Shown piece after piece: positions 5,687 through 12,297 of a stretch of 16,837 nt of DNA. This DNA comes from Bacillota bacterium (GTDB lineage: Bacteria; Bacillota; Negativicutes; Sporomusales; Sporomusaceae): contig JAEWGR010000031.1 in assembly GCA_023388195.1 (NCBI GenBank), positions 1 through 16,837 of the forward strand, read 5' to 3'. The notes below the pieces were generated by a model. It was not told where the DNA came from. It worked only from the letters and a program-made list of their open reading frames with translations, and did not search any database. Numbering within the stretch: position 1 is the stretch's first letter; each line of letters begins with the position of its first letter. Position numbers and translations under genes: made by a program.

Positions 5687-6565
5687 ATGTTCACAATAGT
5701 TGAGAAGCGAAAATTAGCAGCGCAAATTTATTTAATGGATATAAAAGCTTCCCGGGTGGCTAAGGCGGCCAGGCCTGGTCAATTTGTCATTGTAAAGATG
5801 GATGAAAAAGGCGAGCGAATTCCCCTAACCATTTGCGATTATAATACCGACCGGGAAACAGTGACGATTGTGTTTCAGACTTTAGGCCAGTCGACAATAG
5901 CGATGGCCCAATATAATGCCGGTGATTGTTTCGCTGATTTTGCCGGACCACTGGGAAAAGCCTCAGAATTTATCTTGGAAGACATGGACGCTTTGCGGAA
6001 ACAACGGTTTGTTTTTGTGGCCGGTGGCGTGGGGGCAGCACCGGTGTTTCCCCAGGTCAAGTGGCTGCAGCAGCGTGGTATTCAGGTTGATGTGATACTC
6101 GGGGCCCGCTCGAAGGATTTCATCATTCTGGAAGCTGAAATGCAGGCCTTGGGGGCTACGGTACATGTCACGACCGACGATGGGTCTTATGGCCGTAAAG
6201 GTCTCGTAACCGATGTATTAAAAGATCTCATTGATGGTGGCACCCTGTATGACCATGTAATCGCCATCGGACCGATGATTATGATGAAATTTGTGGCCAA
6301 ACTGACAAAAATATATAATCTTAAAACAACCATTAGCTTAAACCCGATTATGGTTGACGGTACCGGCATGTGTGGTGCTTGCCGGGTCACTATTGGCGGT
6401 GAGACAAAGTTTGCCTGTGTTGACGGGCCTGAGTTTGATGGTCACTTAGTCGATTTTGATGAAGCCATGCGGCGTCAGGCAATGTATAAAACAGAAGAAG
6501 GCCGCTGCCTGCTTGAGGCAGAAAAAACCAGTCACGCCGGCGGCTGCTGTGGAGGTAATAACTAA
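5687..6565 (+). CDS. nfnA: NfnA: small FAD/[2Fe-2S] subunit of electron-bifurcating NADH-dependent ferredoxin:NADP+ oxidoreductase
   Basis: 292 aa, the usual size. ATG 5687 follows GAGGAGG by 6 nt. Residues 1-100 form the FAD-binding beta-barrel with RIPLTICD (44-51). Residues 105-215 form the NAD-binding lobe, starting VAGGVGAAPVFPQ. The C-terminal cluster motif has D224, C229, C232 and C244 (VDGTGMCGAC then FACVDG). The Asp plus three Cys set with this spacing is the unusual [2Fe-2S] ligation known from the Nfn small subunit and separates it from plain PyrK, though the family is related. With NfnB it couples NADPH, NADH and reduced ferredoxin in the cytoplasm. An extra CC pair near the C-terminus (287-288) has no role I can name. 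The stop overlaps the nfnB start by one base. Confidence 0.9.
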   Translation: MFTIVEKRKLAAQIYLMDIKASRVAKAARPGQFVIVKMDEKGERIPLTICDYNTDRETVTIVFQTLGQSTIAMAQYNAGDCFADFAGPLGKASEFILEDMDALRKQRFVFVAGGVGAAPVFPQVKWLQQRGIQVDVILGARSKDFIILEAEMQALGATVHVTTDDGSYGRKGLVTDVLKDLIDGGTLYDHVIAIGPMIMMKFVAKLTKIYNLKTTISLNPIMVDGTGMCGACRVTIGGETKFACVDGPEFDGHLVDFDEAMRRQAMYKTEEGRCLLEAEKTSHAGGCCGGNN

Positions 6566-7956
6566 TGGGCAAAGCAGCCAGAGTACCGGTACGCGAGCAA
6601 TGTGCCCAAAACCGGGTCGGTAATTTCGCAGAAGTATGCTTAGGTTATTCCCTGGATGAGGCTGTTGCCGAAGCAGCCCGGTGTTTGAACTGTAAAAATG
6701 CAAAATGCGTGGGTGATTGCCCGGTGGCGATAGATATTCCCGCATTTATCAGTTCTGTCAAGAAAGGGGAAATTGCCGAAGCGGCCAGAATAATTGCCAG
6801 AGCGAGTGCCCTGCCGGCGGTATGCGGTCGCGTTTGCCCCCAGGAAACCCAATGCGAAGGCAAATGTATTCTTGGCCATAAAGGTGAGGCGGTTGCTATT
6901 GGCAAACTGGAACGGTTTGTCGCTGACTGGGCCAGGGAAAACCAGGTCGATATCAGTGCAATAGACGAAAAAAATGGCAAAAAGATTGCGGTAATCGGCA
7001 GCGGGCCGGCAGGGTTAGCCTGTGCCGGCGATCTTGCCCGCAAAGGTTACTCAGTTACAATATTTGAAGCCCTCCATGAACCAGGGGGTGTACTTGTTTA
7101 TGGCATCCCCGAGTTTCGTTTGCCGAAAGAAACGGTAGTAAAACATGAGATTGCCAACCTTAAAAAGATGGGTGTTCGCATTGAGACCAATGTCATAATC
7201 GGTAAGACCGTAACCATTGACGCGCTTTTGCATGAAGAGGGCTTTGAAGCCGTATTTATCGGCTCCGGTGCCGGGCTGCCCAAGTTTATGGGGATCTCAG
7301 GCGAGAATGCCAACGGGGTATTTTCGGCTAATGAATTTTTAACCCGCAACAACCTGATGAAAGCATTTAAAACAGAATATGCGACCCCCATTAAAGTGGG
7401 GAAAAAGGTTGCGGTTGTCGGCGGCGGCAATGTGGCTATGGATGCCGCCAGAACAGCCGTCCGGCTGGGAGCTGAAACCCATATTGTCTATCGCCGGTCA
7501 GAATCTGAATTACCGGCCCGGGCCGAAGAAGTGCATCATGCCAAAGAAGAAGGCATTATTTTTGATGTATTGACAAATCCAACTGAGATTTTGGTAGACG
7601 ACAAAGGCTGGGTAAGCGGTTTGCGCTGTATTACAATGGAATTGGGTGAGCCTGACGCCTCCGGCCGAAGAAAACCGATTCCGGTACCGGGCTCTGAGTT
7701 TGTTATGGCGGTAGACACTGTCATTATGTCACTGGGCACGTCGCCTAATCCGCTCATTTCTTCAACTACTAAGGGCCTTGACGTTAATAAATGGCAATGT
7801 ATTGTGGCCGATGAGGCAACCGGCCTTACCAACCGCGAACGTGTCTATGCCGGCGGTGACGCCGTCACCGGCGCAGCCACGGTAATTTTGGCTATGGGGG
7901 CAGGCAAGAAAGCTGCTCAGGCCATTGACGATATGATTATGGGCAACAAACAATAA
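6565..7956 (+). CDS. nfnB: NfnB: large FAD/2[4Fe-4S] subunit of the bifurcating transhydrogenase (glutamate-synthase small-subunit family)
   Basis: 463 aa. ATG 6565 overlaps the nfnA stop as TAATG, with GGAGG of the nfnA 3' end as ribosome site, so translation is coupled. The N-terminal domain carries two cysteine groups for two [4Fe-4S] clusters: C40, C43, C48, C52 (RCLNCKNAKCVGDCP) and C87, C91, C97, C101 (CGRVCPQETQCEGKC). The FAD site is VIGSGPAGLACA (143-154). The NADPH site is VVGGGNVAMDAARTAVRLG (284-302), followed by YRRSESELPAR. A C-terminal FAD motif YAGGDAVTGAATVILAMG closes the fold. Taken alone it could be called homotetrameric-type glutamate synthase (GltA), but pairing with nfnA makes Nfn the better call. 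The enzyme balances NADPH against NADH and ferredoxin in anaerobes. Confidence 0.9.
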   Translation: MGKAARVPVREQCAQNRVGNFAEVCLGYSLDEAVAEAARCLNCKNAKCVGDCPVAIDIPAFISSVKKGEIAEAARIIARASALPAVCGRVCPQETQCEGKCILGHKGEAVAIGKLERFVADWARENQVDISAIDEKNGKKIAVIGSGPAGLACAGDLARKGYSVTIFEALHEPGGVLVYGIPEFRLPKETVVKHEIANLKKMGVRIETNVIIGKTVTIDALLHEEGFEAVFIGSGAGLPKFMGISGENANGVFSANEFLTRNNLMKAFKTEYATPIKVGKKVAVVGGGNVAMDAARTAVRLGAETHIVYRRSESELPARAEEVHHAKEEGIIFDVLTNPTEILVDDKGWVSGLRCITMELGEPDASGRRKPIPVPGSEFVMAVDTVIMSLGTSPNPLISSTTKGLDVNKWQCIVADEATGLTNRERVYAGGDAVTGAATVILAMGAGKKAAQAIDDMIMGNKQ

Positions 7957-7962
7957 CAGACC

Positions 7963-8012
7963 CGAGGGGCCGGTTGTGAGTCAGGTTTCCCTGACACACA
8001 ACCGGCCCCTCG
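7963..8012. terminator. Very long intergenic hairpin, probable bidirectional terminator
   Basis: CGAGGGGCCGGTTGTG (7963-7978) pairs perfectly with 7997-8012. After one A-A mismatch, GTCAGG pairs with CCTGAC around a TTTC loop, giving 22 paired bases in 50 nt. It fills the gap between the convergent nfnB and DUF1624 genes, 6 nt from one stop and 3 nt from the other. There is no immediate T-run on the plus strand (a TTTTATTATTT tract comes 10 nt later), so it may equally stabilise mRNA ends or be a copy of a dispersed repeat. Confidence 0.6.
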
Positions 8013-8015
8013 AAT

Positions 8016-8705
8016 CTAAGGTTTTATTATTTGGAGGAGTGCCAATATGACCGGCTGGTGTATAAGATAGATCAGCAAAGACCTGCGGCCTAACCAGCTT
8101 AGCCAGCGGAGGGGCTGATAGTCTGCTGCGCTTGGCCACCGCGTCTGGCCGGCAGGATACAATACCTTGCCAAGGACCAAGCCGTAGAGAATAATACCCA
8201 GCCAGGGCAGCAGGGGATAATAGTCAAGTGAAGTAAACCCCGGTGGTTTAAGACCAACAGGGATAAACCAGGCAGTGTTTACGGTTAGCTGAGAAAAGGC
8301 ATTGCCAATGGCAATCATTAACGTGCCGATAAGGCTAAGCGGCAAGGGGCCGACCTTGTTCAGGAGCGGGCTGGCAAGCATAGCAGCGCCCAGCAGATGC
8401 AGGATGCCAAACCGAATATACACGGCAGGCTCGTAACAATAGGTAATGGCCGTAATGAACAGTCCTGTGCCCAACACAACAAGTCCGCGGCGTACCGGCC
8501 GGCGGCTAAGAACAGTGCTGACACCAGATACCAGCATAAATAATATGGCAGCAGATTTGCCCTGGTAGTACCAAAAACCCGCCTGATAATCAAGCGGCCA
8601 GCCATAAAAGAAAGCCAAATCAAATATGGTATGAAAAATGACCATTAACAATATCGCTAGGCCACGTAATATATCCAGTTCAGCAAGCCTGACAGTGTTG
8701 GACAC
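8016..8705 (-). CDS. DUF1624 / heparan-alpha-glucosaminide N-acetyltransferase-like membrane protein
   Basis: 229 aa from GTG 8705, chosen because AAGGAGGAG (minus strand, about 8716-8708) lies just before it. The alternative ATG at 8738 would contain that site within the frame and leave almost no leader. The N-terminus LAELDILRGLAILLMVIFH...FDL is the family signature (D11, R14, H25, D29). About seven hydrophobic segments follow, including AAILFMLVSGVSTVL and RFGILHLLGAAMLA, then LLPWLGIILYGLVLGKV and a final LIYLIHQPVILALL. The family relates to acyltransferase-3-like enzymes that move acyl groups across membranes, but the bacterial substrate is unknown. It has its own promoter at 8748-8776. 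Confidence 0.82.
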   Translation of the reverse strand: MSNTVRLAELDILRGLAILLMVIFHTIFDLAFFYGWPLDYQAGFWYYQGKSAAILFMLVSGVSTVLSRRPVRRGLVVLGTGLFITAITYCYEPAVYIRFGILHLLGAAMLASPLLNKVGPLPLSLIGTLMIAIGNAFSQLTVNTAWFIPVGLKPPGFTSLDYYPLLPWLGIILYGLVLGKVLYPAGQTRWPSAADYQPLRWLSWLGRRSLLIYLIHQPVILALLQIIKP

Positions 8706-9016
8706 GGTAAGCTCCTCCTTGTAGGCGGCAGTAATCATTCTATGCTAACAATAAATTACAATGCGGCGGCCGTCAAGTAACACGGAAGTGCTATATGGGT
8801 TTACCTATAGTGTGGCAAGGTGATTAATAGTGTTAGTTTGCCATGCATTACAGCTGATGAGCATAGCTTTTAGCCGCAATGATTTGACAAAATTGTAAAC
8901 GGGCGGGCAAGATTGATTACCGCTTGCAGGAATACCTCCGTCAAAAGGGAATATACTACCAAAGACAAGCTTTGGGTTATGTTCGCTCAACCCTGATCAC
9001 AGGACGGTGCATTGCG
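8706..9016. other. 311-nt intergenic region between divergent DUF1624 and DMT genes
   Basis: Contains the minus-strand promoter at 8748-8776. On the plus strand a perfect TTGACA (8884-8889) is present without a convincing -10 at 16-18 nt. From 8888 the frame of the downstream DMT gene stays open for 43 codons before its ATG and reads protein-like (KIDYRLQEYLRQKG). No other gene or RNA was recognised. Confidence 0.5.
8748..8776 (-). promoter_or_regulatory. Promoter of the DUF1624 gene
   Basis: On the minus strand, TTGACG (8776-8771), a 17-nt spacer, then TATTGT (8753-8748). Transcription would start near 8741, leaving a leader of about 36 nt before the GTG at 8705. This supports that start over the ATG at 8738. 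Confidence 0.6.
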
Positions 9017-9361
9017 ATGAAAGATATGTATGTTATATTATTGTCTGTTTTATTGGGGGCTGTTGGGCAAATTGCTTTTAAGGTTGGTGCTGTGCGCATT
9101 CCGGATACCGGCTCTTTGTTAGAGAAGATAATGACTGCCTGGCCAATTCTTGCTGGCTTGGGTTTGTACGGAGTGAGTACATTGCTCTGGATTTATGCGT
9201 TACGTACAGTGGAACTAAGTTATGCCTACCCGCTTATCAGTTTAGGTTACATACTGGTATTTATTGCTTCCTTTTTTCTGTTTCATGAGGCAATTGGCCT
9301 GCTTAGACTGGGTGGACTGGTCTTAATTCTGACCGGTATTATTCTGGTAGCTAGGTCATAA
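9017..9361 (+). CDS. Small DMT-superfamily membrane protein (ArnE/EamA-half type)
   Basis: 114 aa from ATG 9017; a second ATG lies three codons later, and the ribosome site (AGGACGG, 9001-9007) is only fair. There are four hydrophobic helices: about residues 4-24 (YVILLSVLLGAVGQIAFKVG), 38-58, 66-90 (SYAYPLISLGYILVFIASFF) and 95-113. The single four-helix repeat fits half-size drug/metabolite transporters. The Glu in helix 1 that EmrE-type multidrug pumps need is absent (GAVGQIAFK). The GQ...K and ELSYAYP motifs look more like ArnE/ArnF-type undecaprenyl-linked sugar flippase subunits. It probably works as a dimer, but the partner and substrate are unknown. The open frame extends 43 codons upstream to 8888, so a longer product from TTG 8924 cannot be excluded. 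Confidence 0.8.
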   Translation: MKDMYVILLSVLLGAVGQIAFKVGAVRIPDTGSLLEKIMTAWPILAGLGLYGVSTLLWIYALRTVELSYAYPLISLGYILVFIASFFLFHEAIGLLRLGGLVLILTGIILVARS

Positions 9362-9374
9362 TAGCAGTGCTAAA

Positions 9375-9412
9375 TTAACCGAATCTTAACATTTCTTTAC
9401 AATTAGTTAACA
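9375..9412 (+). promoter_or_regulatory. Pho-box-like direct repeats upstream of the phosphate transporter operon
   Basis: Four TTAACA-like hexamers: TTAACC (9375), TTAACA (9386), TTACAA (9397) and TTAACA (9407), with start-to-start steps of 11, 11 and 10 bp. This matches the direct repeats bound by PhoP in Bacillus (TTAACA-like units, about 5-nt spacers). The last repeat is also the -35 hexamer. The position, about -68 to -31, is typical of PhoP-activated promoters. Binding by PhoP in this organism is inferred. Confidence 0.6.
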
Positions 9413-9436
9413 AAGCTCGAGGGTATATGCTATAAT
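9407..9436 (+). promoter_or_regulatory. Promoter of the DUF47-pit operon
   Basis: TTAACA (9407-9412), 18-nt spacer, TATAAT (9431-9436) with extended -10 (TGCTATAAT). The expected start is near 9443, 27 nt before the first ATG. Confidence 0.7.
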
Positions 9437-9469
9437 CAGTTTGAATCCGACAAATTGAGGAGGCTAAGT

Positions 9470-10099
9470 ATGGGATTTGGCTTAAAGCCCCGTGAAGAAA
9501 AGTTTTATGGTTATCTTCTGGCAAATACTCAACTTATTCGGGATGCAGCCGAAGTTTTACAAGAGGCGTTAAACAAAGATGGAGACTTGTTTGAGTTAAT
9601 GGCTCAGATAGACGAACTGGAGAAGCAGGCTGACGAGAATACGGCTAAGATTGTCGGCTTGTTGCACAAAACATTTATTACGCCCCTTGACCGCGAAGAC
9701 ATCTATAGCATTGCTCACAAACTTGATGATGTTATAGACTGTATGCAGGGCACGATTGAACGTATGGAACTCTACAACGCCGGTAAGGCATCCGAAGGGG
9801 CCAAAGCGCTTGCTGAACTGGTAGGTAAAAGTGCCAAGCAGATTGATAAAGCGTTCAGTCATTTGCCTGAGATTAAGAAGCAAAAAGACAAGCTGGAAGA
9901 GCGTTGTGCCCGGATCATTGAATATGAGTCGCAGGGAGACCGTTTATACCGGCAGGAGATGGCCAAACTGTTCAGAGAATGCAATGATCCTATTGAGATA
10001 ATTAAATGGAAAGAAATCCTGCTGCACCTGGAAGAGACTCTTGATATCTGTGAAGATATCGCGAATTTATTAAAGGGAGTCATCGTAAAGTATGCCTGA
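9470..10099 (+). CDS. DUF47 / PhoU-like accessory protein of the phosphate transporter
   Basis: 209 aa from ATG 9470, 6 nt after GAGGAGG (9457-9463); the in-frame TTG at 9455 overlaps that site and is rejected. The soluble all-helical protein fits the PhoU-like DUF47 family (about 205-215 aa): an early FYGYLLANTQLIRDAAEVLQ, then IDELEKQADENTAKIVGLLH and FITPLDREDIYSIAHKLDDVID, which is the most diagnostic part. The C-terminal half has IIEYESQGDRLYRQEMAKLF and LLHLEETLDICEDIANLLKG. Acidic residues of the E-x-x-A-D and D-R-E-D type are those that bind metals in PhoU-like folds. It overlaps the pit gene by 8 nt and probably modulates transport. Pho-box-like repeats upstream suggest control by phosphate limitation. 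Confidence 0.92.
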   Translation: MGFGLKPREEKFYGYLLANTQLIRDAAEVLQEALNKDGDLFELMAQIDELEKQADENTAKIVGLLHKTFITPLDREDIYSIAHKLDDVIDCMQGTIERMELYNAGKASEGAKALAELVGKSAKQIDKAFSHLPEIKKQKDKLEERCARIIEYESQGDRLYRQEMAKLFRECNDPIEIIKWKEILLHLEETLDICEDIANLLKGVIVKYA

Positions 10100-11084
10100 T
10101 ATGACGCTGGTTTATATTGTGGTCTTTTTTGCGCTGGCCTTTGACTATATCAACGGCTTTCATGATACGGCCAATGCGATTGCCACTTCGGTATCAACCC
10201 GGGCCCTGGATCCTCAATATGCGGTACTGCTGGCCGCTGTACTTAATTTCGCCGGTGCGCTCTATAGTACCGGGGTTGCCAAAACAATCGGCGGCGATCT
10301 TGTAAAATCAGCTTCTTTAGTTAGTCAGCCGGTAATTATTTCCGCTTTGTTCGGGGCTATTGTCTGGAATTTGATTACCTGGTGGATTGGTATTCCCAGC
10401 AGTTCCTCCCATGCGCTTGTTGGCGGTGTGTTAGGAGCGGTCATAGTAGGCGCTGGTTTTGACGCCATTAACATTACCGGTGTCGAAAAAATTGTCCTTT
10501 CCCTCGTCCTGTCGCCGCTTATTGCGATGGCCGGCGGCTATATTATTATGATTGCCATGATGTGGATTTTTGGACGGCAGGAGCCGGGCAAGCTAAATAC
10601 GGGTTTCAAAAAAATGCAGCTTTTATCTGCCAGTCTGATGTCTTTTTCTCATGGTTCTAATGATGCGCAAAAAGCTATGGGGATTATTACTCTGGCGCTT
10701 TTGAGTGCAGGGCAGATACCCTCACTGGAAGTTCCGCTATGGACTAAAATTGCCTGCGCCACTGCCATGGGTCTGGGGACGGCGGCCGGTGGCTGGAAGA
10801 TTATTAAGACTATGGGTGGTAAGATTTTTAAACTGGAGCCTATCAACGGTTTTGCTGCCGATATGAATTCGGCAATGGTCATTTTTGCCGCTACGAACCT
10901 GCACCTGCCGGTTAGTACGACCCATGTGGTGTCTGGCTCGATTATGGGGGTTGGTTCGGCAAAACGAGTTTCTGCTGTCCGGTGGGGTGTGGCCCAGCAA
11001 ATGTTGTTTGCCTGGATACTAACCATTCCGTTTAGTGCAGTAACAAGCGCACTTATGTATAAGTTTCTGAAGTTATTTTTATAG
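10092..11084 (+). CDS. pit: PiT-family inorganic phosphate transporter
   Basis: 330 aa. ATG 10092 lies within the last codons of the DUF47 gene (8-nt overlap), with GGGAG about 12 nt upstream, so translation is coupled. The two PiT signature repeats are present: GFHDTANAIATSVSTRAL at residues 22-39 and SFSHGSNDAQKAMG at 184-197, in inverted halves of the transporter. About ten hydrophobic segments follow this pattern, including WNLITWWIGIPSSSSHALVG and a C-terminal LPVSTTHVVSGSIMGVG. The family takes up phosphate (or metal-phosphate) with H+ or Na+ symport across the cytoplasmic membrane. The length is that of the short bacterial PiT class lacking a large central loop. DUF47-PiT pairing is common. 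Confidence 0.96.
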   Translation: MPDMTLVYIVVFFALAFDYINGFHDTANAIATSVSTRALDPQYAVLLAAVLNFAGALYSTGVAKTIGGDLVKSASLVSQPVIISALFGAIVWNLITWWIGIPSSSSHALVGGVLGAVIVGAGFDAINITGVEKIVLSLVLSPLIAMAGGYIIMIAMMWIFGRQEPGKLNTGFKKMQLLSASLMSFSHGSNDAQKAMGIITLALLSAGQIPSLEVPLWTKIACATAMGLGTAAGGWKIIKTMGGKIFKLEPINGFAADMNSAMVIFAATNLHLPVSTTHVVSGSIMGVGSAKRVSAVRWGVAQQMLFAWILTIPFSAVTSALMYKFLKLFL

Positions 11085-11095
11085 ATTTTTATCAG

Positions 11096-11134
11096 GCCTG
11101 TCTGGCTAAAGCCGAACTGGGGCTTTCAACAGGC
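11096..11134. repeat. Nested hairpin downstream of pit
   Basis: Outer arms GCCTGT (11096-11101) and ACAGGC (11129-11134); inner arms AAAGCC (11108-11113) and GGCTTT (11121-11126). There is no T-run beside it. It lies just before the canonical terminator at 11154 and may stabilise the 3' end. Confidence 0.4.
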
Positions 11135-11153
11135 GAAAAGAGATATTTTAAAC

Positions 11154-11186
11154 AAGCAGCTCCGCACAGGCAAGGGCTGCTTTTTT
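11154..11186 (+). terminator. Rho-independent terminator of the DUF47-pit operon
   Basis: AAGCAGC (11154-11160) pairs with GCTGCTT (11176-11182); the stem is extended by CC/GG with a bulged T, and a TTTTTT run overlaps the 3' arm (11181-11186). It lies between pit and the convergent LysR gene. Confidence 0.75.
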
Positions 11187-11203
11187 GTATCTTCTTGGCC
11201 TAC

Positions 11204-12118
11204 TTACTTGTTGGCTTCCGCAATCAGATCCATGAATTTCTGGGCGGCGACCGGCAGCGGCACGGTACTGTTGGTAACAGCCCCTAAGTAGCGGGGCGGG
11301 ATGTTTTCGCTGATTGCCAATATGAACAACTGTTCTTGCGCCAACTGAACTGCCATATATTCCCGGGGGGCAAAGGCAATGCCAAGCCCGATTTGGGCCA
11401 GGTCGATCAGTAAATCAATACTGCCAAGCTCTATTTCGGGGGTAAGGGATACGTTATAGCGTTTGAGCAGGGCGTCAAAATAACTGCGGGTAACCGTATT
11501 TTTTTCAAGAACCAATAGGGGATATTCCTGTAGTTCCTGTATGGATAGCTTCGACTCGCGCAGTCTATAGTAATCTTTTCCGGCTACAAAGACATCATGG
11601 ATTACACTTAGGTTAGTCACAGAAAGTTTACTCTCCGGTTCGCCTGCCCGAAGCTGTACTTGCTGGCGCAGGTTAACAAAACCTATATCTGCCAGGCCTT
11701 TGCGGACAAGTTCAGTACATACCGGCGATGTTCTGTTGGTGATGTTGATCTTAATGGAAGGGTATAACTCATTAAATTGTTTTAGGTAAGATAGTAAATA
11801 ATATCTGCACAGGGTATCGCTGGCGGCAATCCTAAGCTCACCCCGTGTCAGCGAATGAACAGCCTGGATATTGCGTTCCCCTGTTTTGAGGAATTGGTAG
11901 GCTTGCTCCACGAAGGAGAATAACATGGCTCCTTCCGGTGTCAGTTTCACCTGTTTTGTGGTACGGGCAAACAGGCGGCTGTTAAGTTTCTCTTCCAGTA
12001 AGTGAATCGACTGGCTAACGGCAGACTGGGAAATATGCAACTGAGTGGCGGCTTCTGAAAAACTTAGTGTCGCTGCTACATGATAGAATACCTTATAAAG
12101 CTCAAAACCAATATCCAT
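11204..12118 (-). CDS. LysR-family transcriptional regulator
   Basis: 304 aa, the normal family length. ATG 12118 follows AAGGAG on the minus strand by about 9 nt. The N-terminal winged HTH (residues 3-62) reads FYHVAATLSFSEAATQLHIS then QSAVSQSIHLLEEKLNSRLF, the standard LysR signature, and ends RTTKQVKLTPEGAMLF. A linker helix follows, then the periplasmic-binding-protein-like effector domain from about residue 88 (RGELRIAASDTLCRYYLLSY) to the C-terminus, with DLLIDLAQIGLGIAFAPREY near 230-250. The effector is unknown; the sequence does not let me place it in a named subgroup such as CysB or CbbR. It is divergent from purL across a 179-nt AT-rich region, where it may autoregulate and could affect purL. 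It has its own strong promoter. Confidence 0.93.
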   Translation of the reverse strand: MDIGFELYKVFYHVAATLSFSEAATQLHISQSAVSQSIHLLEEKLNSRLFARTTKQVKLTPEGAMLFSFVEQAYQFLKTGERNIQAVHSLTRGELRIAASDTLCRYYLLSYLKQFNELYPSIKINITNRTSPVCTELVRKGLADIGFVNLRQQVQLRAGEPESKLSVTNLSVIHDVFVAGKDYYRLRESKLSIQELQEYPLLVLEKNTVTRSYFDALLKRYNVSLTPEIELGSIDLLIDLAQIGLGIAFAPREYMAVQLAQEQLFILAISENIPPRYLGAVTNSTVPLPVAAQKFMDLIAEANK

Positions 12119-12168
12119 ATATAAGAACTCCTTATTAAAATAATTACTAATATTAATTTTTATTATTA

Positions 12169-12197
12169 ATTATATTGTGTTACGATAGTCATGTAAA
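12169..12197 (-). promoter_or_regulatory. Promoter of the LysR gene
   Basis: On the minus strand TTTACA (12197-12192), exactly 17 nt, then TATAAT (12174-12169). The leader would be about 45 nt of very AT-rich sequence rich in ATTAAT dyads (12149-12172), a likely place for LysR self-binding. Confidence 0.65.
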
Positions 12198-12204
12198 CTA
12201 TTAG

Positions 12205-12297
12205 TATGATGGCGGATTAAAAGTTTTGGCTGGATTGAGCAGATCTTATCGCCCAGCAAGACGGAGGAGCCGCGAACTAGTATAGGAGGCGGACAAT
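12205..12297 (+). promoter_or_regulatory. purL leader region with a weak -10 candidate
   Basis: TATGAT (12205-12210) could serve as -10, with only a poor -35 (TTACGA at 12180, spacer 19). The following leader of about 80 nt contains GCTGG (12229-12233 area) able to pair with CCAGC (12253-12257 area). I do not see the conserved core of a purine, PRPP or ZTP riboswitch, nor an obvious PurBox. Confidence 0.3.

Noticed and set aside
6645..7043. Minus-strand 132-aa open frame within nfnB
   Set aside because: Shadow of a well-supported coding frame, with no ribosome site and no family resemblance.
8706..8738. ATG 8738 as start of the DUF1624 gene
   Set aside because: The predicted transcript start near 8741 leaves no leader, and a strong AAGGAGGAG lies between it and GTG 8705.
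9017..9361. EmrE-type multidrug exporter
   Set aside because: The essential Glu of helix 1 is missing; helix motifs look more like ArnE/EamA-half proteins.
12149..12175. AT-rich ATTAAT dyads as a replication or recombination site
   Set aside because: They lie within the LysR promoter and leader and are more simply explained as AT-rich promoter DNA or a LysR binding site.
12211..12297. ZTP, purine or PRPP riboswitch in the purL leader
   Set aside because: The conserved core sequences of these classes could not be found by eye, and the leader has only a short possible stem.
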